Shown here: positions 33,537-42,586 of the stretch, one piece after another
Layout: each line of letters begins with the position of its first letter
How positions within the stretch are numbered: the stretch's first letter is position 1
Assembly (NCBI GenBank): GCA_965205365.1
Contig: CBDBGT010000010.1
Span: forward strand, 248,001 to 312,000
Source of the DNA: JALZUR01 sp965205365
GTDB taxonomy: Bacteria > Bdellovibrionota > Bdellovibrionia > Bdellovibrionales > UBA1609
Direction of reading: 5' to 3'
DNA length: 64,000 nucleotides
The notes under the pieces: generated by a model
The model's database searches: none
What the model was told of the DNA's origin: nothing
What the model saw: only the letters and a program-made list of their open reading frames with translations
Program-made: the position numbers and the translations under genes

Positions 33537-34610
33537 TTAATTCTTCTTCAAAAACGGCAAAGACACTGCCACAGCATCTACCTGATTATTTCTGATCTGA
33601 ACCTTAAGTTGTTTCTCTCCCCGAGCTGCGGCTTTGTCAATCCAAACCATAGCAATGGGAGCCCCAAGGGTTGGAGACATTGTTCCACTAGTGACAACTC
33701 CCACAACTTCATCATCCACTAAAACATTATAACCTGCTCTTGGAATAGCCTTACCTAAGACCTTTAAGCCTATAAGACTCCTTGTTGCTTTTTCCTTAAA
33801 ATCAATAAGTTTATCTTTGGCTAAAAAGTTAGGTTTTGAAAAATCAACAGTCCATCCCATTCTACGCTCAAAAGGATTGCAGTTATCAGAAAGTTCATTT
33901 CCATATAAGTTTAATGCTGCTTCAAGTCTTAAGGTGTCTCTTGCTCCTAAGCCACAAGGCCTTGCACCTTCACCCAAAAATAACACCCAAAGCTCTTCGC
34001 TCTTTACAGGTGGTATAAATATCTCAAAACCATCTTCTCCAGTATAACCTGTTCTAGACACCCATACTGTTTCTCCCCTAAAATTAAAACTTAAAAAATC
34101 AAATTTTTTAAGTAAAGAAACTCCAGGAATAACTCTATTGGTCATCTCCATGGCTTTAGGCCCTTGAATAGCAATCTGAGCCCATATTTCGCATTCATTT
34201 TCAATAGACACCTTAAACCTAGGAGCGAACTTATTAATATGCTCATGAATTTTTTCAGTATTTAAAGCGTTTACACAAATCAAATAGTCTAGACCCTTTA
34301 CACAACAATATATTAGAAGATCATCTATTACTCCACCGTTTTCATTGGGAAAAAAACTATAACAAGACTCCCCTTCATTTAATTTAGAAATATTTGTTGG
34401 AGACAAGTAATCTAAGGTTGCTAAAGCTTCAGGCCCTTTAAACCTAAATTCTCCCATATGAGAAACATCAAAAAGAGAGGCTTTTTCTCTTGTAAACTTA
34501 TGCTCTGCAAATAAGCCTGTTTCATATTCCACAGGCATATTCCACCCTACGTAAGAAATCATCTTTCCTCCATTTTTATGGTGCCATTTATTTAAAGATG
34601 TTTTTCTCAT
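33537..34610 (-). CDS. gcvT: glycine cleavage system T protein (aminomethyltransferase)
   Basis: It transfers the methylene group from H-protein-bound aminomethyl to tetrahydrofolate. The 357-residue protein has KMISYVGWNMPVEYETG, LFDVSHMGEF, VSRTGYTGEDGFEIF and RDTLRLEAALNLYGNEL, all GcvT signatures. It lies between folD and gcvH, joining glycine cleavage with one-carbon folate metabolism; FolD oxidises the methylene-THF it makes. Confidence 0.95.
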   Translation of the reverse strand: MRKTSLNKWHHKNGGKMISYVGWNMPVEYETGLFAEHKFTREKASLFDVSHMGEFRFKGPEALATLDYLSPTNISKLNEGESCYSFFPNENGGVIDDLLIYCCVKGLDYLICVNALNTEKIHEHINKFAPRFKVSIENECEIWAQIAIQGPKAMEMTNRVIPGVSLLKKFDFLSFNFRGETVWVSRTGYTGEDGFEIFIPPVKSEELWVLFLGEGARPCGLGARDTLRLEAALNLYGNELSDNCNPFERRMGWTVDFSKPNFLAKDKLIDFKEKATRSLIGLKVLGKAIPRAGYNVLVDDEVVGVVTSGTMSPTLGAPIAMVWIDKAAARGEKQLKVQIRNNQVDAVAVSLPFLKKN

Positions 34611-34624
34611 ATCATTAACAACCC

Positions 34625-35470
34625 TTATACTTTTAAGCTTACAAGTTTTATTAAATTTTTTAAAAGTTGATTCACTGTCATAGGCCCTACTCCGCCAGGA
34701 ACAGGAGAGTAGGAGATGTTTTCTTCCTGAAAACCTTTAGTATCAATATCCCCTATAAGTTTACCTGAATTCAGTCTATGTATACCCACATCAATTACAA
34801 CCGCCCCCTCTTTAAAAAAGCTCTTATTTAAGAAATGGGGCTTTCCTACAGCCGCAATAACTAAATCACTTTCTTTAAGAATGGACTTTAAATGGTTTGT
34901 TCTTGAATGACAAATTGTAACAGTGGCATTTTCACAGGTTAACATCCAAGCCATGGGCCAACCTACTATCTGGCTTCGCCCAAGAACAGTAGCTCTTTTA
35001 CCACTCATCTTAATCTTATAATGTTTTAAAAGCTCAATAATACCCCTTGGTGTACAAGGTTCAGCAAAAGCCTTTCCTTTAACCATGAGTCCCATATTTT
35101 CAGCACTTAAACCATCAACATCTTTTTGAGCTAAAATATAATCTGATGGATCAAAGCCTGAAAGATGACCTGGAAGAGGCAATTGAACCAATACTCCGTC
35201 AACACGATTATTTTCATTAAAGGCTTTAATTTCAGACGCTAGGTCAACCTCTGTAATCTTCCCTGAAAGCCTTACAATGGTGCTTTCTATGCCTACTTCC
35301 AGGGACTGCTTTTCTTTGTGACCTACATAAACTTCACTTGCAGGATTTTCTCCCACCAGTACAGCCAAAAGATGAGGGCTTCTTCCAAGCTTCTGTGATA
35401 TATCAAGAGTTCTTTGTTTAAAATCTTGAGCACGTATTTGAGCTAATTTTTTACCATCTAGAATAACCAC
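34625..35470 (-). CDS. folD: bifunctional methylenetetrahydrofolate dehydrogenase/cyclohydrolase
   Basis: FolD converts 5,10-methylene-THF to 10-formyl-THF. The 281-residue protein shows the active-site YVGHKEKQ (Tyr and Lys), VDGVLVQLPLPGHL, DVDGLSAENMG, the NADP motif VLGRSQIVGWPMAWML and the C-terminal PVPGGVGPMTVNQLL. It heads the folD-gcvT-gcvH run with a 14-bp gap to gcvT. Confidence 0.96.
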   Translation of the reverse strand: MVILDGKKLAQIRAQDFKQRTLDISQKLGRSPHLLAVLVGENPASEVYVGHKEKQSLEVGIESTIVRLSGKITEVDLASEIKAFNENNRVDGVLVQLPLPGHLSGFDPSDYILAQKDVDGLSAENMGLMVKGKAFAEPCTPRGIIELLKHYKIKMSGKRATVLGRSQIVGWPMAWMLTCENATVTICHSRTNHLKSILKESDLVIAAVGKPHFLNKSFFKEGAVVIDVGIHRLNSGKLIGDIDTKGFQEENISYSPVPGGVGPMTVNQLLKNLIKLVSLKV

Positions 35471-35569
35471 ATAACCCCCTACTGTTTACAAAATACTGCA
35501 GATATGCATTTGTTGCTCTTTTTCCTATATTGATTTAAAAGGTTAAACACAAATATAAGGTAGAGTCAT

Positions 35570-35872
35570 ATGGAAAAAGTAAAGGTCAGCACTGATGGAA
35601 CAATTGATTTTAAAACAGATGAAACTGTCCCATCTACAGCAAAAAGATTTAAACAAAGTCCTGAAATTGAAGCTTTTTATAGATTTGTAAATGAAAATGA
35701 TTTAAGGGAAGAAGCCCTAGCAGTTCTTACTGTTATCCAAGATGAGCGAGAAGAGCTTAGAGCCCTAGAAAAAGAGGAGCGTAAAAGAGAGCGCCAACTA
35801 GCTCGTAAACAAGCAAAAATGGCAAACCTTTCCATAAAATCAAAGGCACGCTTAAAAAAGAAAGTAAAGTAA
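35570..35872 (+). CDS. small basic hypothetical protein
   Basis: A 100-residue protein with an acidic N-terminal half and a strongly basic C-terminal half (ERKRERQLARKQAKM, KSKARLKKKVK). It is helical, with no signal or membrane segment. A Shine-Dalgarno-like AAGGTAGAG precedes the ATG. It is divergent from folD and not recognised. The Lys/Arg tail suggests nucleic-acid binding, which is only a guess. Confidence 0.6.
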   Translation: MEKVKVSTDGTIDFKTDETVPSTAKRFKQSPEIEAFYRFVNENDLREEALAVLTVIQDEREELRALEKEERKRERQLARKQAKMANLSIKSKARLKKKVK

Positions 35873-36099
35873 GACAAGAGCTTAAAGAAAAGCAGGATAA
35901 GCACATGGACTAAGTGCTCTTTATCTTTCCAGAACAAAAAACTTTTAAGTGGAACCAACTTTTTTAAAAAAGAAGGAAGCAGTCAAACATTAAAGCTACA
36001 CCTAAAGAGTATTTATACACTTTTTAAGCTCAATCTTGGGTTTAAAAACCCTCATATTTGGCACCTTTCTTGCTTTAGCATAGGTAAAGGAAAGCCTAT

Positions 36100-38187
36100 A
36101 TGAAAAAATATATTAGCCTCTTAATTGGTTTAACCACCTTAGCTCACTCATTAAATGTTGCCGCAGAAGAACTCGTCTTCACAAAGGCCCTTCAGGTAAA
36201 AAATCAAAAACCAGCACCTAAGCCAGAAAACAACTCTCTAGACACTCCAAGCCCTAAAATAGTTACCACACAAGCTGTTGACGGCAATGTTCAAAATTCT
36301 AATTTCCTGTATCTAAAACACAATGACTTAAGAGCTATTGTAAAAAATGGGGAGCCTATTATTCAAAGTATTGCTAAAGATGTTTTAATGAATATAAAAG
36401 AAAACCCCACCCTATTTTCAGGAATTAAGGGTCTTACTTATTACATGGATAAGGATGATTTTGACAATCCACATGATCACGATCATGGGCTTACAGCTCT
36501 TGGACCTAAGGGAGAGATTTCAACTAAAAATGGAAAAGAATATTATAAAATAACCACAAATGAAGAAAGAACTGAAAGAAGAAAAAACCTAATCTTTAGC
36601 GCTTCTTTTGAACGTATCCTAAAGACTGGCAACATATATGATATGGATCTTTTACTTTTCATACACAGTGACTCTACAGGACATATTTTTAGATACATTA
36701 ATGTTTCAATGGATATAACTAGTTTACATAAGCATTTAATGAAAAATATCAGCAAGAAAAAAGGCGTCCCTAAAATAGGTGTTGCAAACCTTATATTCAA
36801 AAAAGCTTTAAAAGAAATTCACCTAGATGAAACTAATTTTCAAATACATGTAGAAATCGCAACTCAAAAAGCTATCCTAGTGGATAGCAATTATGGAATT
36901 AAAAAAGTAATTCCTGTTACTGTAGGTGCCATTGATTCTCGATCCGCTAGTAACAACCCTGACGCTATAGATTCTCTAACACTATTGGTACCTGGAAGAC
37001 AGATTGTATACAAAGACTTTAACCTTGCAGACACTGTTTTAGTTAAACGTAAAGTTTGGACTGCTTACAACAACAACGCTCAAAAAATAAGTCCTGCTGG
37101 CTACAAAGGTCGCCCTTTCATAAGTCTTATTGACCGTAGTAGAATGAATAAAAATCTAGATGGTTCCTTTAAAACATATAAAACACGCCTAAATAACAAT
37201 GGAAACAATGTTTTTGTACTTGATTCTAACCACCAGCCAATTCCTGACCCCAATGGAACACCATACTACCCCCACGGATATAGGTTAATTGGCTTTCATT
37301 ATCAAATTGACGACACTGGCCTTGAAAGAGGTTTTAAATCCCATGGTTGTATTAGGTTACAAGATCACGATTTATACACCATTGATGCAATTGTAAATAG
37401 CGGACCACAAGACCTTGTTTCTGTAGAGGTCAAAATGCTTCTAGATAAATACCAAGATATTGATAGTCTTTATGAGCGGTCACAAAGTTACAATAAAGTT
37501 ATTTATAGCACAGCTCCTGAACCAGATAATTTTACTGTTTATTGTAAAAATAAAGGGTCTTACCCTGTAAGATCTTTCATGGGTAGAAATGGTCAACGGT
37601 ATCATACTCTTTCAAATATTGATTGTTTAACAAGAATTTCACAAGTTAATGACAGTGTTCAGGAATTATCTAAAGTTCTTACTCAGGAATCAGGTAGTAA
37701 TATTTCAACTCTTCAACGAAATATTGAGCACTTCCATTTAAAGTTACGTAAAAAAACTTTAGAACAAAATCTTAACTACATTGAATTTCTAAGAGCCGAT
37801 GTGCTGTCAAAAAACAACATTGATGCTTCAACTTATGTTTTAAATTTACTACAAAATTATGAATCTATGCCTAGGTCTAAGCAGTTTAAGCAAATGACTC
37901 TAATTGATGAAATCACTAGCTGTAGTGAAAACCCTCAATGTCAAAAAGAAGTCCTTTCCTTTAAAACATCTAAAATCGACAAACCTACAAACACTAACTC
38001 CGACCAATGGCCCTCTATAAAACTTTTAGTCAATTACGACACAGTCAGACAAGAGCTTAGAAAGTATAAGCACCAATGTAATCACCTTAAAATATTAAAA
38101 AGCCGCAACAAAAAAAATATAATTAACTATTGCCAAAGACTTCTAGCTTGGTTCCTAGACAATGGCTATGGTCAAATAAGCCAGTAG
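36100..38187 (+). CDS. secreted L,D-transpeptidase (YkuD domain)
   Basis: A 695-residue protein with a signal peptide (MKKYISLLIGLTTLAHSLNVAA). The YkuD catalytic domain lies around residues 245-445: FQIHVEIATQKAILVDSNYG, IGFHYQ and the active-site SHGCIRLQDHD with His, Cys and Arg. Such enzymes cross-link peptidoglycan or attach proteins to it. The N-terminal 240 and C-terminal 250 residues do not resemble known domains, making it much larger than typical YkuD enzymes. Remodelling of its own or another cell's wall cannot be told apart from the sequence. Confidence 0.85.
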   Translation: MKKYISLLIGLTTLAHSLNVAAEELVFTKALQVKNQKPAPKPENNSLDTPSPKIVTTQAVDGNVQNSNFLYLKHNDLRAIVKNGEPIIQSIAKDVLMNIKENPTLFSGIKGLTYYMDKDDFDNPHDHDHGLTALGPKGEISTKNGKEYYKITTNEERTERRKNLIFSASFERILKTGNIYDMDLLLFIHSDSTGHIFRYINVSMDITSLHKHLMKNISKKKGVPKIGVANLIFKKALKEIHLDETNFQIHVEIATQKAILVDSNYGIKKVIPVTVGAIDSRSASNNPDAIDSLTLLVPGRQIVYKDFNLADTVLVKRKVWTAYNNNAQKISPAGYKGRPFISLIDRSRMNKNLDGSFKTYKTRLNNNGNNVFVLDSNHQPIPDPNGTPYYPHGYRLIGFHYQIDDTGLERGFKSHGCIRLQDHDLYTIDAIVNSGPQDLVSVEVKMLLDKYQDIDSLYERSQSYNKVIYSTAPEPDNFTVYCKNKGSYPVRSFMGRNGQRYHTLSNIDCLTRISQVNDSVQELSKVLTQESGSNISTLQRNIEHFHLKLRKKTLEQNLNYIEFLRADVLSKNNIDASTYVLNLLQNYESMPRSKQFKQMTLIDEITSCSENPQCQKEVLSFKTSKIDKPTNTNSDQWPSIKLLVNYDTVRQELRKYKHQCNHLKILKSRNKKNIINYCQRLLAWFLDNGYGQISQ

Positions 38188-38329
38188 TCCGGACATTTTT
38201 TAGTCAAACCATTTAAAACTACTTTTTTAAGTGAGTCCTTTATTTTGCACTAAGGTTTTCTTTAAAAAGGATGGCTTTATATGAAAAACAAAAAACAACA
38301 ACTTGGACAAAGTTTAACTGAGTACCTAA

Positions 38330-39847
38330 CCTAAATGCGACAAAAATTTAAGCTGCCTTTAGATGCTTTTGAATTTTTTGGTAAAGGTGCTCTCTTTGAG
38401 TATTCTGATTGATTCTTAAAATTTTAGCACCTGAAGAGTTTAGAATTCTGCCAGCAGTTGCAATCATCTCAAACCGCAGTGTTTTTAAAGACTGAGCAGA
38501 AAAAATATTTGTCCTTTTTGCAGTTTTTTTCCTAGCTTCTGTTAAACTTGAATCAATTTGAAAATTGCGAACTAAATTGTAAGCCAAGAGTGAAATGTTT
38601 TGATGAGCAGAGTTGCCTTGATAGGATCTGGTTGGCACCACATCAAATGCAAACTCACCCTTTAGTTCTGAAATCTGATGCTCCATTGCACACCTGCCAT
38701 TGAAAAAATCTAAAACCTTATCCGCACAGATGTCTTTATTTGAAGTGATGACTGAGTACTCATAAACACCATCATCTGGAGTAAACAAATCTAACTGGTG
38801 GCCTGACTTTGGAATCTTGTCAGAGATTTTTGATCTGAAAAAATAAAGCGGTATAGTGATACCCCATGCAGGAACTTCAATCTCCTTGTAAAACCAAGCC
38901 AGCTTTGAATTTGAGTGATTCCATCTAATGCGACTGTTGATCATGTCTTTTAACCCTAGCCATCTCCACATCGGAACCTTCATCGCAAACTCTATTTTTG
39001 ATGAAAGTAAATACTTTAAAATGTCCTCTTTAAAAAATGCTGAATCCATACGGGTCTCAAGTCTAACTTTTCCAAGTTTAGATTCGACCTCACTAACAGA
39101 TGCTTTGATGGTTTCCAAAGCGCCTGATTTTCCATCATGAACATTGCCTGGACGATTTTTGACTTTTAAAAAATGTCCAGTTTGAGCAATATAGCAAAGA
39201 AGTGGAAAGTAACTTTTTGAGTATCGTCTCTTTGGATTGTAGCCTCTAAAAGCCCATTCAACTTGATTGCCACAGCTTAGAACAGTGCCGTCAAAATCTA
39301 GAGTTACAGTTTTTAGGTCAAGCTCTCCAACTTTTTCTAAGGCCATATCTGAATTTAACTTTACTAAGGCTTGGAGCGAATCATTTGTAAACTGACCTAG
39401 CCATCTGCTGACAGTTCGATCTGATGGTAAAGTCTTAAGCCCACAAAGCCTTTTAACAAGAGGGTCATCGCCAATAAAGCCTATATGTCGCAGGCGCTTA
39501 CCGCCTGTAAGCCACAGTGCAATAAAAACTAAAACATAGTGAACAACACTGTAGTCTCCGCCAAAGTCAAAACCGCGAAAGGCAGATCTGATGCGGGAAT
39601 TAAGGTTTATGAGGTGAAAGTATTTTCTGAAAAGTTCAAGCCCTGAGTAAGACGTAATGCTCTGCTTAGCAAACTCAATTTGTAAATCGGATTTGACGAC
39701 GCTTAAAATATCTTGTCTTCTATATCTCATTGAAATGGCCTTTGGTTACAATGTTTTTTGTTTTTAGTAACTCAATGAAACCAAGTTGCCTTAGGTCTTT
39801 CAATCTTTTTCTTCTTTAAAACCCTTTAAATTTTTGTCGCATTTAGG
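38330..39847 (-). mobile_element. IS1380-family element, complete
   Basis: A 1518-bp element with 22-bp inverted repeats starting CCTAAATGCGACAAAAATTT, flanked by the 4-bp direct repeat CTAA (38326-38329 and 39848-39851). End sequence, target length and transposase all fit IS1380. It sits inside the flp pilin gene on the opposite strand. Confidence 0.93.
38348..39730 (-). CDS. IS1380-family transposase
   Basis: A 460-residue DDE transposase. Diagnostic segments are TLPSDRTVSRWLGQF, VTLDFDGTVLSCGN (first Asp), FLKVKNRPGNVHDGKSGAL, LETRMDSAFFKEDIL (second Asp) and CAMEHQISELKGEFAFD (Glu). The frame is intact and of normal length. Confidence 0.93.
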   Translation of the reverse strand: MRYRRQDILSVVKSDLQIEFAKQSITSYSGLELFRKYFHLINLNSRIRSAFRGFDFGGDYSVVHYVLVFIALWLTGGKRLRHIGFIGDDPLVKRLCGLKTLPSDRTVSRWLGQFTNDSLQALVKLNSDMALEKVGELDLKTVTLDFDGTVLSCGNQVEWAFRGYNPKRRYSKSYFPLLCYIAQTGHFLKVKNRPGNVHDGKSGALETIKASVSEVESKLGKVRLETRMDSAFFKEDILKYLLSSKIEFAMKVPMWRWLGLKDMINSRIRWNHSNSKLAWFYKEIEVPAWGITIPLYFFRSKISDKIPKSGHQLDLFTPDDGVYEYSVITSNKDICADKVLDFFNGRCAMEHQISELKGEFAFDVVPTRSYQGNSAHQNISLLAYNLVRNFQIDSSLTEARKKTAKRTNIFSAQSLKTLRFEMIATAGRILNSSGAKILRINQNTQREHLYQKIQKHLKAA

Positions 39848-40058
39848 CTAATACTAGTGGCTTTAATTGCCATCTCTTCAATTGGTATTATCCGAGTTCT
39901 TGGGCAAACTACAAGAGCTCAACTTTCAAATATTACTAATGCACTTCAAGGTGGTCACTCTACAAAAATCAAACCTTTAAAGGTAAAAACCAGTCACCAC
40001 AGTCAAAAGGATTTAAGCAATTTTTTAAAAAACTCTTCTAATAAGAGTAAAAATTAAT

Positions 40059-40394
40059 ATGAAAAATTTTGGACAAGCAACACTTGAAGCCCTGCTTACC
40101 TTTAAAGTGATATTCCTATTATTTGGAGGGGTGTCCTACATTATTTATCTAAATTATACAAAGCATATTTCTAAATTTTCCATGCAAAAAAGCCTTCTTT
40201 GTTTAGAAAGCTTAAACTCTTCAGCCTATACATGTAAAAAAAACTTAATACGCCAACTAGAGCGACTTTTATTTCTCCAAAACAATATCTCAGTAAAATT
40301 GTCTTCAAAAAAATTTATTAATAAAGTCGAAGTTAGATCTTATTTGTTTAAAAAAAAATTTAACTGGTCTCAAGAACTTGAAAAAAAGAGATAA
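40059..40394 (+). CDS. TadE-like type IVb pseudopilin
   Basis: A 111-residue protein beginning MKNFG, then QATLEALLTFKVIFLLFGGV. This gives a five-residue leader, a predicted prepilin-peptidase cut after Gly, Glu at +5 and a hydrophobic helix. The rest is a basic extracytoplasmic domain with two Cys. It starts 1 bp after the flp stop and overlaps the next gene by 17 bp, so it belongs to the same operon. A minor-pilin role in a Tad-like apparatus is inferred. Confidence 0.7.
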   Translation: MKNFGQATLEALLTFKVIFLLFGGVSYIIYLNYTKHISKFSMQKSLLCLESLNSSAYTCKKNLIRQLERLLFLQNNISVKLSSKKFINKVEVRSYLFKKKFNWSQELEKKR

Positions 40395-41034
40395 AATTAT
40401 GTATTTAATTTACTTATCATTTTCATTTTTAACTATTCTTTTTTTAAGTCTTTTTTTTGTCTTAGGTGTTAAAAAAAATATTTCTAAGGAGCTAAAGCTT
40501 TGTACAACTCAACTTACAAAGCTTCAACACTCACACCGAATTTTGACTAAAACACTTTTTTCAAAGAATAGCCAAGCCTCTAGACTAAGAGCATCAAGGC
40601 AAACTGCAGAGATAGCATATCAAACTGCCTCTATCTATAATAAACCTATGGCCTTAGCAGCCCTAAACTCCATCAAAGCACTTCAAAAAACTTTATTTAT
40701 ATCTCAAAAAAATATTTTGTATCAAGGAATTAAAAATTCTTACACAGTATCTACAAAACTCTTTAAAAACGGATACCTGTCAAAAACCCCTCCTCAAGGT
40801 CTTCTTGTTAAATCCTACCCTAAAAATTCAGACAGCCCAAGCTACCGCCTAGAAAAAAACTATGAAAATAGAAAAAAAATTATATTTTATAAAAAAATCA
40901 ATATAATAAAAGGGTTTACCAATCTTCTTAAAAAAAACATAAATTTTAATACAAATTTTAATTTTAAATGTGGCAGCACACTCATCATTAAAGGGGGTTT
41001 ACCATGGGATATAAAATTAATTCTGGACAATTAA
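40378..41034 (+). CDS. membrane-anchored protein of the Flp/Tad-like cluster
   Basis: 218 residues with one N-terminal membrane helix (MYLIYLSFSFLTILFLSLFF) and a long, basic, mainly helical outer part. No recognised domain. It overlaps the genes on both sides by 17 and 31 bp, so it is translationally coupled to pseudopilin genes and likely part of the same assembly. A TadG-like or minor component is possible. Confidence 0.6.
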   Translation: MKKRDKIMYLIYLSFSFLTILFLSLFFVLGVKKNISKELKLCTTQLTKLQHSHRILTKTLFSKNSQASRLRASRQTAEIAYQTASIYNKPMALAALNSIKALQKTLFISQKNILYQGIKNSYTVSTKLFKNGYLSKTPPQGLLVKSYPKNSDSPSYRLEKNYENRKKIIFYKKINIIKGFTNLLKKNINFNTNFNFKCGSTLIIKGGLPWDIKLILDN

Positions 41035-41156
41035 GCATTGAGCTTGTAATTATTATTCCCATCCTATTAGTTTTTATTTACATTCTTAAGTCCTCAGCGT
41101 TTAAAAAATTGGAGAAGACAATTGAACATACAAAAATTCAAAGCCTATATTTTTAA
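41004..41156 (+). CDS. very small type IVb pseudopilin-like protein
   Basis: A 50-residue ORF with ATG at 41004 and a strong GGGGG Shine-Dalgarno 7 bp before. It reads MGYKINSG, then QLSIELVIIIPILLVFIYIL. This is a basic leader, a Gly-Gln cleavage site, Glu at +5 and a membrane helix, the same layout as the flp and TadE-like genes next to it. After cleavage only about 42 residues would remain. It overlaps the preceding and following genes. Confidence 0.65.
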   Translation: MGYKINSGQLSIELVIIIPILLVFIYILKSSAFKKLEKTIEHTKIQSLYF

Positions 41157-41610
41157 ACACACCAGTGAAGAACGGCTTAAAGTTATATTAGCGCTTACAA
41201 CATCTTTCATCATTTCATTAATGATCTATGCATTTAAAGGCAATGAAACCCTAAAAACCCCTATTTTAAAAGAGCTTGAAATCAATTTAGCAGTGATGAT
41301 TCCAAAAGGTTATATTCTCTATCCTTTTGAAGCTGTAAATTTTGAGCATATTAAACCTCTTCTTAGTGCCTACAATATAGTTCAGGTGTATGATCCTAAA
41401 ACAGGCACTTTAATGGCAAAAAATATTAAAATTCTAAGGGCTCCAAAAGACCCTTCTCATTTAGCCTTTGTAGTTCCTGTAGATATTGCTAATAAGCTTG
41501 CCTCCTTTGGACTAGAGTTTAAAATAGCTTTGCAAAAATATATTAACAAACCCCCTGTTTGGGTGTTAAATAATAAAAAATCTAAAAACACCATTACATT
41601 TGGAGGGTAA
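41122..41610 (+). CDS. CpaB-like pilus assembly protein (tentative)
   Basis: 162 residues. The start is TTG 41122 with a good GGAGAAG Shine-Dalgarno 4 bp upstream. One N-terminal membrane helix (VILALTTSFIISLMIYAF) is followed by a beta-rich periplasmic domain (NLAVMIPKGYILYPFEAVNF) that resembles the SAF-type region of CpaB/RcpC Flp-assembly proteins. At 162 residues it is shorter than typical CpaB (over 250). Overlaps on both sides place it in the pilin operon. Confidence 0.5.
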   Translation: MNIQKFKAYIFKHTSEERLKVILALTTSFIISLMIYAFKGNETLKTPILKELEINLAVMIPKGYILYPFEAVNFEHIKPLLSAYNIVQVYDPKTGTLMAKNIKILRAPKDPSHLAFVVPVDIANKLASFGLEFKIALQKYINKPPVWVLNNKKSKNTITFGG

Positions 41611-42586
41611 TATGGAAAAAAGTGTACTCCTATCATTACTTATAATTACTTATTCCACATTATCTCATGGAGGTGTTACTGCCCTTGGAAACCCAAAGCA
41701 AATTAACAGTTTTAATTTTTATCTAAAAAACAATCCAAATAAAAAATCTCTAACCAATACTCTTATTAAAAAACAAATTTTAAACAATGAAAAAACTATT
41801 TCTGACAAACACCGCCTTGCTGTAAAAGGCCTACTTTTACAAGATTTAACTCCTTCAATTTATCTTTTTAAGGAGCTAACTGAATTAAAATCTCACTTTA
41901 TTTTCTCTAAAGAAACTCAAGATTATATTTCAGAAAGTTACTTTCGACTCTCAAATCTTGAAAGGCTTAAGTCTAATTTTTGGATTAAGCAGGGTCTACT
42001 ATTCAATCTTAATTACAAGCCGTCTGATCAAATATTCAATCCTAATATCATTCATAATTTCAAAACAAAGCTAGAAGAAATAAAAAACTATTCTTTTCCC
42101 TATAACCTTTCTTCTCTAGCTGATGAAGATACTCATATCTACTTTAATGGTGTACTTACAATTGGCAAAATCAACCTTCACCCATCAGGTAATTATTATT
42201 TTAAATTTTTTAAAGAAGGATATAAAGATCTTTCTTTAAATTTATCAGGAAATAATATTCTTAAGACTAAAGCCATTAAACTTGAAAAATTAAACCTTGG
42301 AACATGCTCTAATCCTAATTTTATTACACATCGTGGCTTTAAAGTAGACGAAATTTTTTTTTCAGAAACTTGCATAAAAAAAATTCCTAAACAACCTCCC
42401 CCCCTAGCTCAAAAAAAACCTTTTAAAATTTATACCAAAACTCCTTCAAAACTGTCTTATAAAAAAAGTTTTTTTCAAAAAAAATCAACATGGTATATAA
42501 TTGGAGGGGCAGCACTAGCCTCAACCCTTATTATCTTACTAAACAACCGTAACAGCAAGATTACCATTGAACCTGTTGAACACTAG
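41600..42586 (+). CDS. exported protein with PEGA-like domain
   Basis: 328 residues with a signal-like N-terminus (MEKSVLLSLLIITYSTLSHG), a helical middle part, and a beta segment (HIYFNGVLTIGKINLHPSGN, then YYFKFFKEGYKDLSL) that follows the PEGA pattern of surface or periplasmic proteins. A C-terminal membrane helix (WYIIGGAALASTLIILL) ends it. It overlaps the previous gene by 11 bp and the next by 20 bp. A structural role in the pilus cluster is possible. Confidence 0.55.
   Translation: MEGNMEKSVLLSLLIITYSTLSHGGVTALGNPKQINSFNFYLKNNPNKKSLTNTLIKKQILNNEKTISDKHRLAVKGLLLQDLTPSIYLFKELTELKSHFIFSKETQDYISESYFRLSNLERLKSNFWIKQGLLFNLNYKPSDQIFNPNIIHNFKTKLEEIKNYSFPYNLSSLADEDTHIYFNGVLTIGKINLHPSGNYYFKFFKEGYKDLSLNLSGNNILKTKAIKLEKLNLGTCSNPNFITHRGFKVDEIFFSETCIKKIPKQPPPLAQKKPFKIYTKTPSKLSYKKSFFQKKSTWYIIGGAALASTLIILLNNRNSKITIEPVEH

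Larger units (their letters stand above)
38281..40057 (+). pseudogene. Flp-type pilin gene split by an IS1380 element
   Basis: ATG 38281 (Shine-Dalgarno AAGGATGG) gives MKNKKQQLGQSLTEYL, where the IS starts at 38330. Removing the IS and one copy of the 4-bp repeat CTAA restores an 84-codon frame continuing ILVALIAISSIGII and ending at 40057. It has the Gly-Gln processing site and the Glu5-Tyr6 pair that define type IVb Flp pilins. The interrupted gene stops two codons into the IS. It was the major subunit candidate of the downstream Tad-like cluster, whose first gene starts 1 bp after its stop. Confidence 0.85.
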
